A DNA stretch of 64,000 nucleotides, from assembly GCA_905147135.1 (NCBI GenBank), contig LR990054.1, positions 15,537,001 to 15,601,000 on the forward strand, given 5' to 3'. The notes under the pieces are model-generated. The model was not told the DNA's origin, ran no database searches, and worked only from the letters and a program-made list of their open reading frames with translations. The translations under genes and the position numbers were made by a program. Of the stretch, positions 33,291-44,400 are shown in pieces. Numbering within the stretch: the first letter of the stretch is position 1; each line of letters opens with the position of its first letter. The DNA comes from Blastobasis lacticolella. Lineage: Eukaryota; Arthropoda; Insecta; Lepidoptera; Blastobasidae.

Positions 33291-33949
33291 GATGTATAAT
33301 ATACGTGAGTACAATCAGCTACAGAATCAATGGGCCCACAGTGTTAGCAGACATAAAATAGATGGGGTCAGTGTTCTCTGCAGCCAACTTTACTATATTA
33401 AAATGCACTTCATCTTTATTATTTTTCACTTTTCTATGTTATTTATAATTAAGATTTTTTGGATATCCTCATATTATCTATTTCAAAAAGTTACCTTTAC
33501 CAGGCTCAGATATAAATTTCTATTACAAATGTCTTGAAAGACTTCTTTCAAAAACACCGACAAGAGCAATTCTCAAAGAAACATGGCTAATTAGTACAGC
33601 TGGCAGCGACCACAGTAGATATATTTCTTGGTGCGAGTCACTAGAATCACTAATTAGGCCAAACGTCGACAAGTGACTGTGAATAATCATTCGCAAGTTA
33701 ATTTCTTCTGCCTAGCTTTTGCAGTTAATTTTCGTTTTACTCGTGCAATTTGCTGAAATTATCCTTATTTTTGCGTAGACCACTGCGTATACCGACACTA
33801 TAAATTAATGGTTACGTAATAACTAGACATTCGTAGCTAGTCCGCTCTACGAATGTCTCCAACAAAACAAGTAAATATTGTCAAAACGATTTCACAAAAA
33901 CTAGGAATTTATTAAAATTTAAGAATGTTAAAGACTCGTTCATTAGAGA
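33291..33949. other. Unrecognised apart from a hairpin
   Basis: AGACATTCGTAG (33825-33836) and CTACGAATGTCT (33846-33857) form a perfect 12 bp stem with a 9 nt loop. Otherwise nothing identified. Confidence 0.6.
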
Positions 33950-34133
33950 ACAACATTGAATTTCGGGGTAAATGCCTATGTAAATGTTCTATTCTGGGCT
34001 ACAAGCTATATTATTGCCAAATTTCATCAAAATCCGTTCAACTACTGAACTTTTTTGTGGATGGAGTAATAAACATCCAAACATCCTTGTAAACTTTCGT
34101 ATTTAAAATATTTGTTCCATAGTATTAGTAGGA
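33950..34133 (-). mobile_element. Helitron 5' part, minus orientation
   Basis: The minus strand starts TCCTACTAATACTATGGAAC after an A (34134), then ACGAAAGTTTACAAGGATG and GAACGGATTTTGATGAAATT, and a TAGCTTGTAGCCCAGAATAG block. The 3' CTAG end was not found. Confidence 0.7.
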
Positions 34134-34249
34134 TATATTATTTTATTGCGCTTAAAAATTTAGTAAATGAACTATAAAGTACAAAATATAAATGAAAAGT
34201 AGACGATTTTAGTTTAGTAACAAAAAGGAGTAAACCTATTAAATTGGTT
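34134..34249. other. AT-rich spacer
   Basis: No motif recognised. Confidence 0.4.
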
Positions 34250-34885
34250 AAATTGGACGGATAAGATACTTATATTTATATCTAGGTTATCCCAGTAAAA
34301 GAGCAGAATACTTAAACACTTTCCAAGCAAACAGAATCCAGTTCACATTCTTTCTCTTTAAATTTTTAAATAAGAGGTTGACCATTTACCCTAAACTGTA
34401 CTATGAGTGCAAGAAAACAATAAAGACTTGGTTAGAAGGCAAAAACTATAGAGAAATTGAGAACCTGTTGGAATGTATGACTTGATCACAATATCTACCA
34501 CCAGTGCCAAAATCTTGTACAGATGCAGTCACACGCTCACATACACACACACCCACACACACACACACACACACACACATGCACACAACACACCCACACT
34601 CACACATCTGCACACATTTTTTACACCTTTATTAACAAAATTTATATTAATTATTAATTAATTTTTAAGTTATGTATTTTATATTTCATCAATTGAATTG
34701 TTTTCATATTATCTAATTGTAACTAGACCAACTGCACTGCAACTGTGTACTACGTACCAATTCCATTGTATATAAGTAAATAAGGTGCCTCCTGACACAG
34801 GCTAAGCTTAAAAGGAGTCTCCAGCAACCATAGATTTAAGGTACTTTTTGTTAATGAAATAAAGAATTTATTATTATTCTCAATT
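34250..34885 (+). pseudogene. Non-LTR ORF2 carboxyl end plus 3' region
   Basis: One frame reads FQANRIQFTFFLFKFLNKRL then TIKTWLEGKNYREIENLL and stops at 34483. A basic, aromatic FK-L-WL-NYR-E-LL end is common in CR1/Jockey-type ORF2. About 400 bp follows and ends GAAATAAAGAATTTATTATT. A CA microsatellite lies inside the 3' region. Upstream coding is lost. Confidence 0.6.
34541..34579 (+). repeat. (CA)n microsatellite
   Basis: CA dinucleotides with one CCCA interruption and CA-rich flanks to 34615. Within the LINE 3' region. Confidence 0.95.
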
Positions 34886-35255
34886 TTTTCGAACACTTCA
34901 AAGTATTCTTTTCACATGCACGTTATAAAAAAAGAAGTTTGTTTAATAATTTCTGTATCCTGGAGCCAATAATGTAAATGCTTTCACTCTGTTGGCCATC
35001 AGTCAAACAATTTGCCGAACAATTCTGTAAGTAGGCAGGAATCGATCATACCAAGCTCCATTTATTATTAACGCCTTATTGAGGGAAACCACGTCAATCG
35101 ATGTGGAACTATATACTTGTATAAGTGTATCGGCTGAGATTATTTTATTATGAAGCTGCTTTTTATAGTGACCGTCATGCTATTATCAGATTTGGCATGA
35201 TCAAGCCAAATTGACCGTGTAAGGACATGCCACTTGATGTCAATTCTGGATGGAT
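34886..35255. other. No recognisable feature
   Basis: AT-rich; nothing identified. Confidence 0.45.
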
Positions 35256-35520
35256 CCCATTGCCGTACTAATGAGGTTTTTCTGAGTTATGTACATTAGT
35301 TGAATACTACTCGATGTTTTTACGGTAAAGGAAAACATCGTGATGAAATCTGCACGTTTAGGCGTCTAAATGTGTAACAATCCAATCTGGTCACGTTCTC
35401 TGTTAAAAATAGTCATGGAGGTCAGATGGCAATCGCTCCACTGTAATTACCTGATCTGCCAAACCCTGAAACATGGTCAAGATGGACCCCGGGACGCCGT
35501 GCGCGAGACCATAACCAAGG
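35256..35520 (+). mobile_element. SINE-1 copy without head
   Basis: TTTCTGAGTTATGTACATTA, AAACATCGTGATGAAATCTG, CACTGTAATTACCTGATCTG and GTGCGCGAGACCATAACC in forward order. Confidence 0.78.
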
Positions 35521-36235
35521 TGATTATTATTTATTCAAGCTACCATTTGGTCATGCCGTGGCCAGTCTCTAAGGAGCCTAGAAAGCCTGTATAACTACTG
35601 AAACTAAGGCAAAAGTTGTTATCGTTAAGCCAAGATACTCGCCTAAGGCTGGGTCTCTCTACCCTTTATTTTTCTTCCATTATTAATTAAAGGACCCCGA
35701 ATTTGTTTCTTCTCGGTGGCTATATACTTGTGCATATTAAGTGAAATTTCATTTCCACTACCTACCTATATGAAAGGTGAAGTTACTGGTCAGTTTATTA
35801 TGCACCTATTAGATAGGAACTTTTAGACTACTGTAAACTACAGAACCATTCCGAAAAATTTTTCACGTACACACGACACGCGTCAATTGACGTCAATTGG
35901 ATGGCTTTCAAGAGAAAATATAGGGATCCCACTGGACAAGTGTAATATCTCAATCTCTAAGTAGACAACTAACGTAAATCGCTGCAAAACACTTTCCCAC
36001 AAATCGATATTCAGAACATACCAAAATCCGTAAAAATACAGTACGTCATTCACAGGAAGCAGGAAAATGTCCTCTAGGTATTTAGGTAAAAAATATAATT
36101 ACTGTAGTCATTCGTATAAGTATCAAAACCTATAAACTGATTGAAGAGTGGCATTGGTTTAGTGGCAGTGTGCAAACGCTGCTATACATTTTAATATGAG
36201 CTAGACCACGCTAATGACATTGTAAAGTGGCTTTG
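35521..36235. other. No recognisable feature
   Basis: AT-rich; a small inverted word (GTCAATTGACGTCAATTG at 35882) only. Confidence 0.45.
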
Positions 36236-36335
36236 CTTTAGTTCAGTTTTAGTGACAGTGTACCTGCGGTTGCAACCTAAATGTATCGCTTACCATCAGG
36301 CGGGCAGTCTGATCTTTTGTCACATAAAAAATAAA
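36236..36335 (+). mobile_element. LINE-F-like tail
   Basis: GTGACAGTGTACCTGCGGTT, CTTACCATCAGGCGGGCAG, then CACATAAAAAATAAAA. Confidence 0.5.
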
Positions 36336-36884
36336 AATATCAAAAACCTATTATTTCTAAAGGATGTTACCTAATGTACAAAAGGACATCAAAAATCTTT
36401 TAAAAACAATACGATACATTTGAACATCGTTTTTAGCAAATCCCAGAAGACACCTGGGAAAACTTTGCTATTTAAAAATATTTCACTATTATTTCTAAAC
36501 AGACTATGATAATGATTCTGGTTAGCAGTATTTTTTTCCTTAAGTCACCTCCCATGGGCTACGTTCTTAGGGGGTACGTTTCCATACAAATTGTATGTAA
36601 CCTTGTTTTTCCATTCTTTCAAGGTGATGTTTTAACGTATGTTTGTGCAAGTGGCCGTTAGTAAATGCTTCCAAATGAGCGTGAAATGGATTACAACATG
36701 CTACAATATAAAACAAAGCAATTAAAATGAAAAATTTGTGGATTTGTGGTTTTTTCTATTTAATTGCTTTACTATAAAGCACAATCTTAAAGAAACCCAT
36801 TTAGTGCACTGCAGTGCAGTATTTCCATTTCAACCACCACCAATAACCATTAAATTACTAAACAACCCTATAATTGTCTCCGTG
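36336..36884. other. No recognisable feature
   Basis: AT-rich; nothing identified. Confidence 0.45.
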
Positions 36885-36970
36885 TTTTATGTACTTTGTT
36901 TTTGAGTTAAATGTAAATTATCATGTCGTGGCGTCCTTTGTAATGAATATTTTCTTTCTTTCTTTCTTAA
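36885..36970 (+). mobile_element. LINE tail ending in (TTTC)n
   Basis: T-rich body with GTCGTGGCGTCCTTTGTAAT followed by ATTTTCTTTCTTTCTTTCTT. Confidence 0.45.
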
Positions 36971-37459
36971 ACACAAACGACTGCAAGAATGGAAATAAAA
37001 AATGTTGAACATCGAAATCGAATCCCCATAAGCCGTTAAGAATTGCACCCTACGTATCTACACCTTCTCTCACCTCACTCAAGAGTTTCAGACACGAGTT
37101 GTCTAACGTGTACGATATTGTTTTCGTGGCTCTCGTTACGTGGCTCTGACGGAAAGTTTGACTAATTATTATTAACGGAAAGTGCTTCTCGTTAATTCGG
37201 GGTTAATAACGAGCTTATGACGTCACCGTAAACTATGTTGTTCTGTAACGAATATGTCACGTGTTTCCACGGGTCCGTATCGTAGTAACTGAATTTTACG
37301 TAGACGAAGTATCTATAGGCCTTTGTAGACTGATACAAATAAATAAATAAAATAAAGTAACTGGGGAGGTATTAGTACAGAAGTGGATCGCAAGAGACTG
37401 TTGATGTGGTACCATCCGCTTTCGACTTGGTTCTCTTGGTCTGAATCACCAATTTTTTA
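36971..37459. other. No recognisable feature
   Basis: Two CGTTACGTGG-like words and an ATAAATAAATAAA run at 37339; nothing assignable. Confidence 0.45.
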
Positions 37460-38095
37460 ATTTAATTTTATTATCAGGTTGTAGGACTCTGTCAAGCCTG
37501 AGCCTGAATGCTTGCATTATCGTGTTCTGATTTGAAGGATAAGGTCATCTTGGCGTTAATGTCCCGGTTATGCTCTCGCGCACGAGGGCCCGGGGTCCGC
37601 CTTGACCATTATCCAGGATTTGTCAGATCCGGTAATTACAGTGGAGCGACTGCCATCTGACCTCCAAGACCCTGCTACCAGGGGAACCTGACCAGATTGG
37701 ATCATGGTTACACATCCAGTCGCCTGAATGTGCAGGTTTCATCACGATGTTTTCCCTCGCCGTAAGAGCATCGGTTAGTATTCAACTAATGTACATAACT
37801 CAGAAAACAGTCATTGGTACATGGCCCGAGCGGGATTCGAACCCGGGACCTCTGGCTTACGAGTCGGATACTCTAACCGCTCGGCCATCGACGCTCTTTT
37901 GAAGGATAAGGTAGCCAGCGAAATTACAGGCATGAAGCATTTTATCTTAGTCCTAACAGTGACAACGCACCTGCGGTTCTGCATTTTTGTTATCTGCACA
38001 CTAAATGTATGAATTGTAGATGTTATGGTCGACAGTTACCACTTACCATCAGGTGGGCTGTCGGCTCGTTTGTCACTGAATAGCATAAAAAAACA
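37460..38095 (+). mobile_element. LINE-F copy interrupted by SINE-1
   Basis: Host sequence reads TTTGAAGGATAAGGT then AGCCAGCGAAATTACAGG, CACCTGCGGTTCTGCATTTT, GTCGACAGTTACCACTTACC and an A-rich tail. The SINE splits it at 37531-37912. Inverse-oriented F copies lie at 53505, 61637 and 62470. Confidence 0.6.
37531..37912 (-). mobile_element. Full-length SINE-1 with 15 bp target duplication
   Basis: TTTGAAGGATAAGGT lies at 37531-37545 and again, identical, at 37898-37912, bracketing a 352 bp SINE. On the minus strand its head reads GGCCGAGCGGTTAGAGTATC (A box) and CCCGGGTTCGAATCCCG (B box), a polymerase III promoter of tRNA type. A body of about 280 bp follows, ending CGCCAAGATG. This is the best reference copy for SINE-1 here. 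Confidence 0.92.
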
Positions 38096-38504
38096 TGTCC
38101 TTTTCCATGGCCAATAATTTCTTCGTATTTTCATTTGTCCATTAAATTATGTTTCCATTTTTTTCTGACTGCTGAAATTATTCATTTTTTATCAGGACGC
38201 TGAAAGCTATTCATGAAAATAAATAAATGCCTGGCGTCAGCCTTTTTCTCTGTTCTGCGTTTTAAATTGTTGTCGTCCTGAATAACTTTTATAGACAAGT
38301 GTCTGAATTGTTATTGTGTCGATTTCCAAATGAAATTGATAATTCGCTGTGTGAATGCTTCTGGTGGCGAAATAAAAACTTTATAAATTGTTTCTCTTTG
38401 ATTTTCTATATTCTTTGTTCCAACGTTTCAAGTGAGCCAATTTATGTTTGGGTAATAGATATAAAATATGGTTTGTAGTAACATAATTTTATTAAAAGTA
38501 TCAT
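38096..38504. other. No recognisable feature
   Basis: AT-rich; nothing identified. Confidence 0.45.
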
Positions 38505-38860
38505 CATCTTGGCGTTAATATCCCGGTTGTGCTCTTGGTTGAGGGCCCGGGGTCCGCCTGGACCATGGTCATGATCCAGGATTGAGCAGATCAGGTTATT
38601 ACAGTTGAGCGACTGCTATCGGATCTCCGTGACCCTACTAACAGGGACACTTAACCAGTTCGGATCATGTTTGCACTTTCAGTCGCCTGAATGTGCAGGT
38701 TTCATCGCAATGTGTTTCCTCACCGTAAGAGCATCGGTTAGTATTTAACTAATATATATAACTCAGAAAAGAGTCATTGGTACATGACCGCAGTGGGATT
38801 TGAACCGGGTACCTTTCGCTTACGAGTGAGATACCTTAATTACTCAGCCACCGATTCTCC
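38505..38860 (-). mobile_element. SINE-1, near full length
   Basis: CATCATCTTGGCGTTAATAT, GGGCCCGGGGTCCGCC, CACCGTAAGAGCATCGGTTA and a decayed head (GTGGGATTTGAACCGGGTAC). No clear target duplication. Confidence 0.88.
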
Positions 38861-39574
38861 AAACTTATAAAAATATATAATTTATTGCAAAAGGCCAGTC
38901 AGAGGTAAAGGTATACACCATTTACAGATAATGCTTTGTAACAATATTCAATACAGAATAGCCAATACAAAATGACCTTGACTATCAAACCAAAGCAATA
39001 CAAATGAGAAATTTAATAAATACAATGGGTATTTCATGTTCATAAATTCATGTTTTCTAATTCTCGTTGCCGAGTCATCGAAGCCCTTCCTCAAAAGAAG
39101 GCATTAATTGGGTCATGGCAGATGTATTCGTAATAAACAAAGAGTTTTGAATGTCTAATTATTCGGAACATAAAACCTAATTACAGAGGGATTTGAATAT
39201 ATTTTACACCTTTAAATTTCATTTTGCGAAATACCGACGAAATTGTTGCTTTGACACAAGTCTGTAAGCAAAATATAAGGATAGAAATGTAAATTTTAGG
39301 GTTGGAAAACTGGTTGTTACCTAACAAGGAAGAATTCGGGTATTTGTTAAGTAACAGAAGTATTTCTTACGTAACAAATATTTCAGAAGAAAAACAATGG
39401 AAAAAACTTTTTGACTTAATAAGAATGGATATTGTTAGTGAGAAGAGAGACGTGCTCCTGGATTATCAAATCAAATACGTTTATTCAGAATAGGTTTTCA
39501 CAAAAACGTCATACAATACATATTAATACCTATGAATACCAAAATGATGATTTTTTTTTCTAATTTATGCTAGC
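38861..39574. other. No recognisable feature
   Basis: AT-rich; a 63-codon frame at 39302-39493 resembles no family. Confidence 0.45.
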
Positions 39575-39915
39575 TAGGCTTTCGATCGTCATCTCACCTG
39601 GTGGTAAGTGACGATGAGGCCTTAATAAATGTTAGATAGTGCACAACATCTGTGAAGGCCTTAGGCTCGTCTGCGCTGGTTTGGTCACGTGTTGCGTAAG
39701 CCTCAGGGTTACGTGGGAAATAGGTGCCTGAACCTGCCGGTATCAGGAAAGGGGTCCCATGAGCGACCCAAGAAGTGATGGATTGACATCGCTGAGTCGA
39801 ATGCGAGAGCTAACGGCTTACGACGAGAGGAAGCCGTAGACCGGGCAAAGTGGAGAAGAATGAGTAGGAAAGTGGACCCGGGCAGAGGCCGGGATAAGCG
39901 CTAAGACGATGATGA
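39575..39915 (+). pseudogene. RTE-type LINE ORF2 carboxyl end
   Basis: Frame pieces RLRWFGHVLRKPQGYV, RCLNLPVSGKGSHERPKK, WIDIAESNARANGLR and DRAKWRRMSRKVDP follow the usual order of the RTE-like C-terminus. The tail GGGATAAGCGCTAAGACG with (GAT)n matches. It lacks reverse transcriptase and endonuclease. Confidence 0.82.
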
Positions 39916-39919
39916 TGAT

Positions 39920-40180
39920 GTGTGCACAACATCCGTGGCGTGGAGGCTCACTTGCGCTAGTTTGGCGTAAGCCCCAGGAATATAAGAGAAATAGGTGCCT
40001 ATACCTGCCGATATCAGAAAAGTGGTAGCGCGACGCGAAGTATTGACCTCCCGAGTCGGATTCGAGAGCCACGACGCTTACGATGCGAATGTACTGAACA
40101 TGGGGCGAAGTGGAGGAGGAAAAGTAGGAAAGTGAACCCCGGAAGAGGCCGGGATTGGCCGCTCGAATGATGACGGCTGG
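39920..40180 (+). pseudogene. Second, more decayed copy of the RTE end
   Basis: A directly adjacent repeat of 39635-39915 (GTGCACAACATCCGTGGCG, AAATAGGTGCCTATACCTGC, GGCGAAGTGGAGGAGG, GGCCGGGATTGGCCG). Deletions and stops break the frame. Confidence 0.75.
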
Positions 40181-40187
40181 AGCATAA

Positions 40188-40318
40188 GACACTGTCCTAA
40201 ATGGTAACGGTCGTGCGAAGGGCGGTTTTGAGGTCTCCGGGCACGTCGCTAGCGTCGAATCGGGCGACGTCCGTCGTATCGTCATGTTCGCACTACCGTT
40301 GCCAATTAGGACAGTGTC
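40188..40318. mobile_element. MITE with TAA target duplication
   Basis: Inverted ends start GACACTGTCCTAA and extend about 33 bp with few mismatches (inner part AACGGTCGTGCGAA / TTCGCACTACCGTT). Flanked by TAA at 40185-40187 and 40319-40321. TAA/TTA duplications suggest PIF/Harbinger mobilisation (inference). 131 bp, GC-richer than its flanks. Confidence 0.85.
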
Positions 40319-40321
40319 TAA

Positions 40322-41884
40322 AGGTAGTAAGCGGCCGAATCAGGGCGTAGAATTATACCCGTAATCAGAAACGTTAGTATGTCGTCTTACAGTGCGCACG
40401 AACGCACAGGTTCCAAGTTCCAACTGACAAGGAAATCGGCGACTATGCGTCTGTCAAAATGAACGAAATTGGCTGCCCCAAACTTCTGACCTAGTGGCAG
40501 CGTCGCTGTTGTTGGCATTTACATGATATTCCTATTCTTAATTCCAGTTTTGGCCCTAGGCGGATCCTGAGCCCTTCCGTTCCGCGCGGGGCCGCAACCG
40601 AGACATAACACCAATATGACGATGATGATAAATTCCAGTTTTGGCCACCAGGTCATATAAGTTTAATCATAGCGCTGTATCTTTCCTAATAGTAAACGTT
40701 CCGTCAGACGTTTACAGGGTTATTTTCAACGAGAGTTAATAATAGCTAACCACAGACTACTTCAAAAGGTAACTTTAGTTATTATTCTGTGTATTGGCTC
40801 TGATTTTAACCGATAGCGATTCATTTACTGAAACCTGGCAATTCCTGATACAAGTACTGCCGTCTCAGAAGTTGACATCAATACCATTGTTCTTATTATA
40901 AAGAACTATTTATTAAGAGATATTAATTCTTTTTAGAAATAGGCAGCGCCTGTTGTCTTTTATACTGTTATATTTCCCTGTATTTCATTATTGTGTACAT
41001 AAACAGTTAAATAAAGCTTAGATGAAAATATAGCTTGACAATGCTTTGCCCCATTATCAAATCGTACATTAGCAACATAACATAATAAGGAAAAACCCAT
41101 TTCACGTTTTCTTTATTTCCTATGAATCTTTTCGCGTCTTTCTGACGTTTTGATTACATTATGGTTTGAATAAATTATTATAGAGATGACACAACGTAAT
41201 ATTGGAAATTCTGGGCAAAATAAAAATCATTCGTAACGGAAAATTCGATACAAAGTCGAGTAACGGATATAAAGTCTATGATTATCGATAAAAAATTTGA
41301 AATGTAAAGGGTGTTTTTTTTTAAGATTTGGCTTTCAAATTGAAATATAACAAACAGAAATATATTTAATAACTGAGAAACTAGCTTTATTGTAAGATAA
41401 TGGAATGCCATTTATTTTAGAATATGATTTTGGCCATGTAACTGCCGCGTGTTTATTCTACCAAAAGTCAAAATCATTCCATCAAAAGTGAGCGTCATCG
41501 CTGAAAACCTTTTGCTACGCTGAGCAAAAAATAATCATCAACGAATAATTTCACGTTGTGATTAACTTCCATTAGATTATTTTATTAGAAATTAGCTGCG
41601 AGTGAAAATTGGATACCCAGATTAGGCCATCTACGCGCCAGTGGCGGCGGCCACATGGGCGAAATTATATTTAAATTTAAATGGAATTTCATTATCTTTC
41701 CAACAAAACTAGTTTCACTGACATTAAATATATATTTTCTTGTTATATTACAATTTAAAATCCTAACCTTTAAAAACACACTTTTTACTTATTTATTGTA
41801 GTATGCTACTGCAATTTCTGTGATATAGACACACTGATGAACCTCATATTTTACTAGTAATAATAGGTAATCGAAGCAGTTCTG
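40322..41884. other. Mostly unrecognised
   Basis: GCCGCAACCGAGACATAACA with ATGACGATGATGAT at 40601-40630 is an RTE-like 3' tail. CAGTTAAATAAAGC at 41005 looks like a LINE tail. The rest is AT-rich without structure. Confidence 0.5.
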
Positions 41885-42705
41885 TACATTATAATAATAG
41901 TAGTTTATGCAACTCGCATATAAAAGGGGGTTATAAAACATGAGTGTTTGTTTATCATATGAGCCGTAGCCGAGTATAATGATAGTTTGACACGAGTGTT
42001 TTAATACCTAATTAAATGCAGTTGTATACACTATTTTACCTACACTAATATTTTCATGTTAAAATTTCGTACCTATAATTTTCTGAACTTTGCTGCGAGT
42101 CAGTTTTGTTTTACCTACGCGTCGAGGATATTAAGCGGCGGGTAATCCCATCACTACATTCATATTTATATTTTATGTTTGTGTATGTGTTATTTGCTTC
42201 AAACAGGAAAAATCATTCACAAACACAAATTACAACAATCCGAAAAAATATTATTTTTAGCAGGAAAAAAATTCCATACTACATTATCACAAACATAAAC
42301 AGGAAAGTTTGAAGTTTGAATTTCAATTTTGGATTTGTTAATGACTTATATAGGTATTCAGCCATGATTCTGGGAAATGCTGTATCATAAAGTAATGTTT
42401 TAAAATTTTCCTGTATATATTCTGTGTAATTGTTTTCCCGCTAAACATAATGTTTTTTGTAATTGTTGTAATTTGTGTTTGTGAATGTTTTTTCTTATTT
42501 TAAGCAAATAAATAGATTAATGTGAAAGTAGTAAAGTGAATTTCCCGCCGCTTGATATCCTCGACGCGTAGATACAACAGAACTGACTCGCAGCTTATTT
42601 CCAGCTAAGTTGAGAAAATTATAGGGAGGTAGGTAGGTAGGTTTCAATACCCCCTTGTATATGACAGTTGCATAAACTACTATTATGTTACAGCTGTAAT
42701 GAAAA
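41885..42705. repeat. Long imperfect inverted repeat
   Basis: The left arm (41885-42310) is matched inversely by the right arm (42404-42705). Paired landmarks: AATAGTAGTTTATGCAACT with AGTTGCATAAACTACTATT, GCTGCGAGTCAGTT with AACTGACTCGCAGC, CGCGTCGAGGATAT with ATATCCTCGACGCG, and CACAAACACAAATTACAACA with its complement at about 42463-42482. The left arm has about 120 bp extra (41940-42060). The central loop is about 93 bp. No coding frame. Either a large foldback element or an inverted duplication. Confidence 0.88.
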
Positions 42706-43764
42706 TAATATAGGATATGCTGTAACATAAAGTAATTTCTTAAACGACTGTTTTCGAATATTTAATTGGAACATTACGCTATGAGTGTAGATATAAATCT
42801 TTACGATGAATACGTAGCCTGAAACTCTGAAAAATGCTATCGGCGGAAACTGACAGAAGTCATCATCTTGCAATAATCGTTATAAGCATTTATAAGGTCC
42901 ATTGCAACCTAAATTAGACTAATAATTAAGTATCGCTCGGTACATGCTCTGTTAAAGTGGGGCGTGACAAGTTTTCACAAGTTTATAAATGAGGACAATA
43001 AAATAGAAAAATTAATTGGAATGTACGCATTATTATATAATCGTCATATTTGAGGTGAAAGTAGGCACATCGTTCTTAGCTGTTGATTATGGCTTTTTAT
43101 CGAAGGGTTTTAGAATATCAGTGTTATTTTCTTTTTCTTCAATTTGTTCTAAATAGTGATTGTTATTTTTTTCTTATTATTTTCAATGCAATAAAATATT
43201 ATGTTTCACGGGAACATGGTATGTAGGTTGTATTTAATATTCCTAAATTAAATTATTAATGATGTCGTAGCGAGTCTTCACACAATTGAAGTGCTTTATA
43301 GAAATACGATACTATTAAAGTACTTAAAGCAAGTTTAAAACTTTCTAATTTTAAACTTCAATTTACTGAAAAAAAAAACCAACTTAGAATAAACTCTTCC
43401 GGCCTCGCAAAAAATTTACGTCAAAGTAAAACTTCCATTAATTTGTGAAAGTTTTCAAACGAAAGAGTTCTGTTATCCTTCGGGCAGATTGTCTTTCCAT
43501 TATTAAAAGGAAAAAACTAAATACCGCGTGACCTTTTTCGTCCCTAATTTTGTTTCGTTTGATCGTCCCTAACTTGTTGAAATGTGTTTACTCTAGAGTT
43601 TCATTTTGTTGGAAAATTGCATTTCCCAAACTGGATTCAGATAAAGGCCTGAAGGTAACCGAGGCCCTTTGAGATTTGTGTCCGTTAAGTGGCTCCAAAT
43701 CTGTTTTTTATTGGCCCCTTTTTTCTGTGCCTTTAATATAACAGTGTGGTTAAACGTATTTTTT
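42706..43764. other. No recognisable feature
   Basis: A 27 bp word at 42718 (ATGCTGTAACATAAAGTAAT) repeats, in direct orientation, one at 42377 inside the inverted repeat. Otherwise AT-rich. If the promoter call at 44.26 kb is right, this lies in the first intron. Confidence 0.45.
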
Positions 43765-43825
43765 TATTATTATATTATATTAGCCTAAATCATCCCACTG
43801 CTGGGCAAAGGCCTCTCCCCGACTC
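43765..43825 (-). mobile_element. LINE 3' end scrap
   Basis: CATCCCACTGCTGGGCAAAG then GCCTCTCCCC; on the minus strand this is the GAGGCCTTTGCCCAGCAGTG end also seen at 45515-45560 and 50617-50662. Confidence 0.65.
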
Positions 43826-44189
43826 TATTTAATTATAAAATAATAATCGTAATGATTATGATATTATGATTTGTAATTTTATTTAATTAATTATTATGAC
43901 TGCGACTTGTGAATTTAATATTTTATAAATTCTAAAGCATTAGGGTACGATATAACAAGTTGGTATAGTTACAAAAAATTAAAACCAATATCTAATACGT
44001 AGTTAAAAATTGCAATATCTAAAACACTACCCAAAACAGTACCACTTTATAATTATCCCGAAAAAAATATTAAAACTTCCTCAGAAACCTCAAAAATTTC
44101 AACCTCAAAAATCGGAACGCATCTGAAAAACCCCAAAACCCTCCAGCCAAACCGTTCGTTCAGACCCACATCACAGAAAGTTTGAAAAT
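43826..44189. other. No recognisable feature
   Basis: AT-rich sequence immediately 3' of the candidate splice donor (minus sense). No polypyrimidine/AG acceptor with a following frame could be singled out. Confidence 0.4.
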
Positions 44190-44196
44190 CACTTAC

Positions 44197-44300
44197 CTTG
44201 CACCTTATCTGTCTGTAGTCTGCTCTGGTTCCCACTATGCCCGCGACTGGCCTGCAACAAGTGCTCGCGAGTGCTCCCGCCCGCCTTATATAGGGCGGCC
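44197..44300 (-). promoter_or_regulatory. Candidate core promoter and noncoding first exon
   Basis: On the minus strand a TATATAA box (44292-44286) sits in GC-rich sequence. About 30 nt downstream is GCACTT, with its A at 44262, a plausible initiator. The exon would run 44262-44197, has no ATG, and ends CAAG|GTAAGT (44200-44191), a full consensus splice donor. This is the only CpG-rich island of its kind in the window. A 5' UTR exon of a gene extending leftwards is the simplest reading; no downstream exon was found. An alternative insect initiator on the plus strand (TCAGTTCGTC, 44354) cannot be excluded. Confidence 0.45.
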
Positions 44301-44400
44301 GCCCTCCGCCCGCCTACGGGCTCACTTCTCTCCTGATGAAATTCCGATGTTAGTCAGTTCGTCACTTTGGTGTGGGTCATTTTTTGCATAGGCAGTTTGT

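Noticed and set aside
34473..34661. His/Thr-repeat protein
   Set aside because: Produced by translating the CA microsatellite.
37829..37897. Possible tRNA gene on the minus strand
   Set aside because: A and B boxes are good, but the sequence continues into the SINE-1 body and the whole is bracketed by a target duplication, so it is a SINE head.
39818..40285. 155-codon minus-strand open frame
   Set aside because: Antisense to two RTE-type ORF2 relics and a MITE; the real coding signal is on the plus strand.
44053..44235. Coding first exon at the candidate promoter
   Set aside because: The frame would need a GTG start and reads through the consensus splice donor; the exon itself has no ATG.
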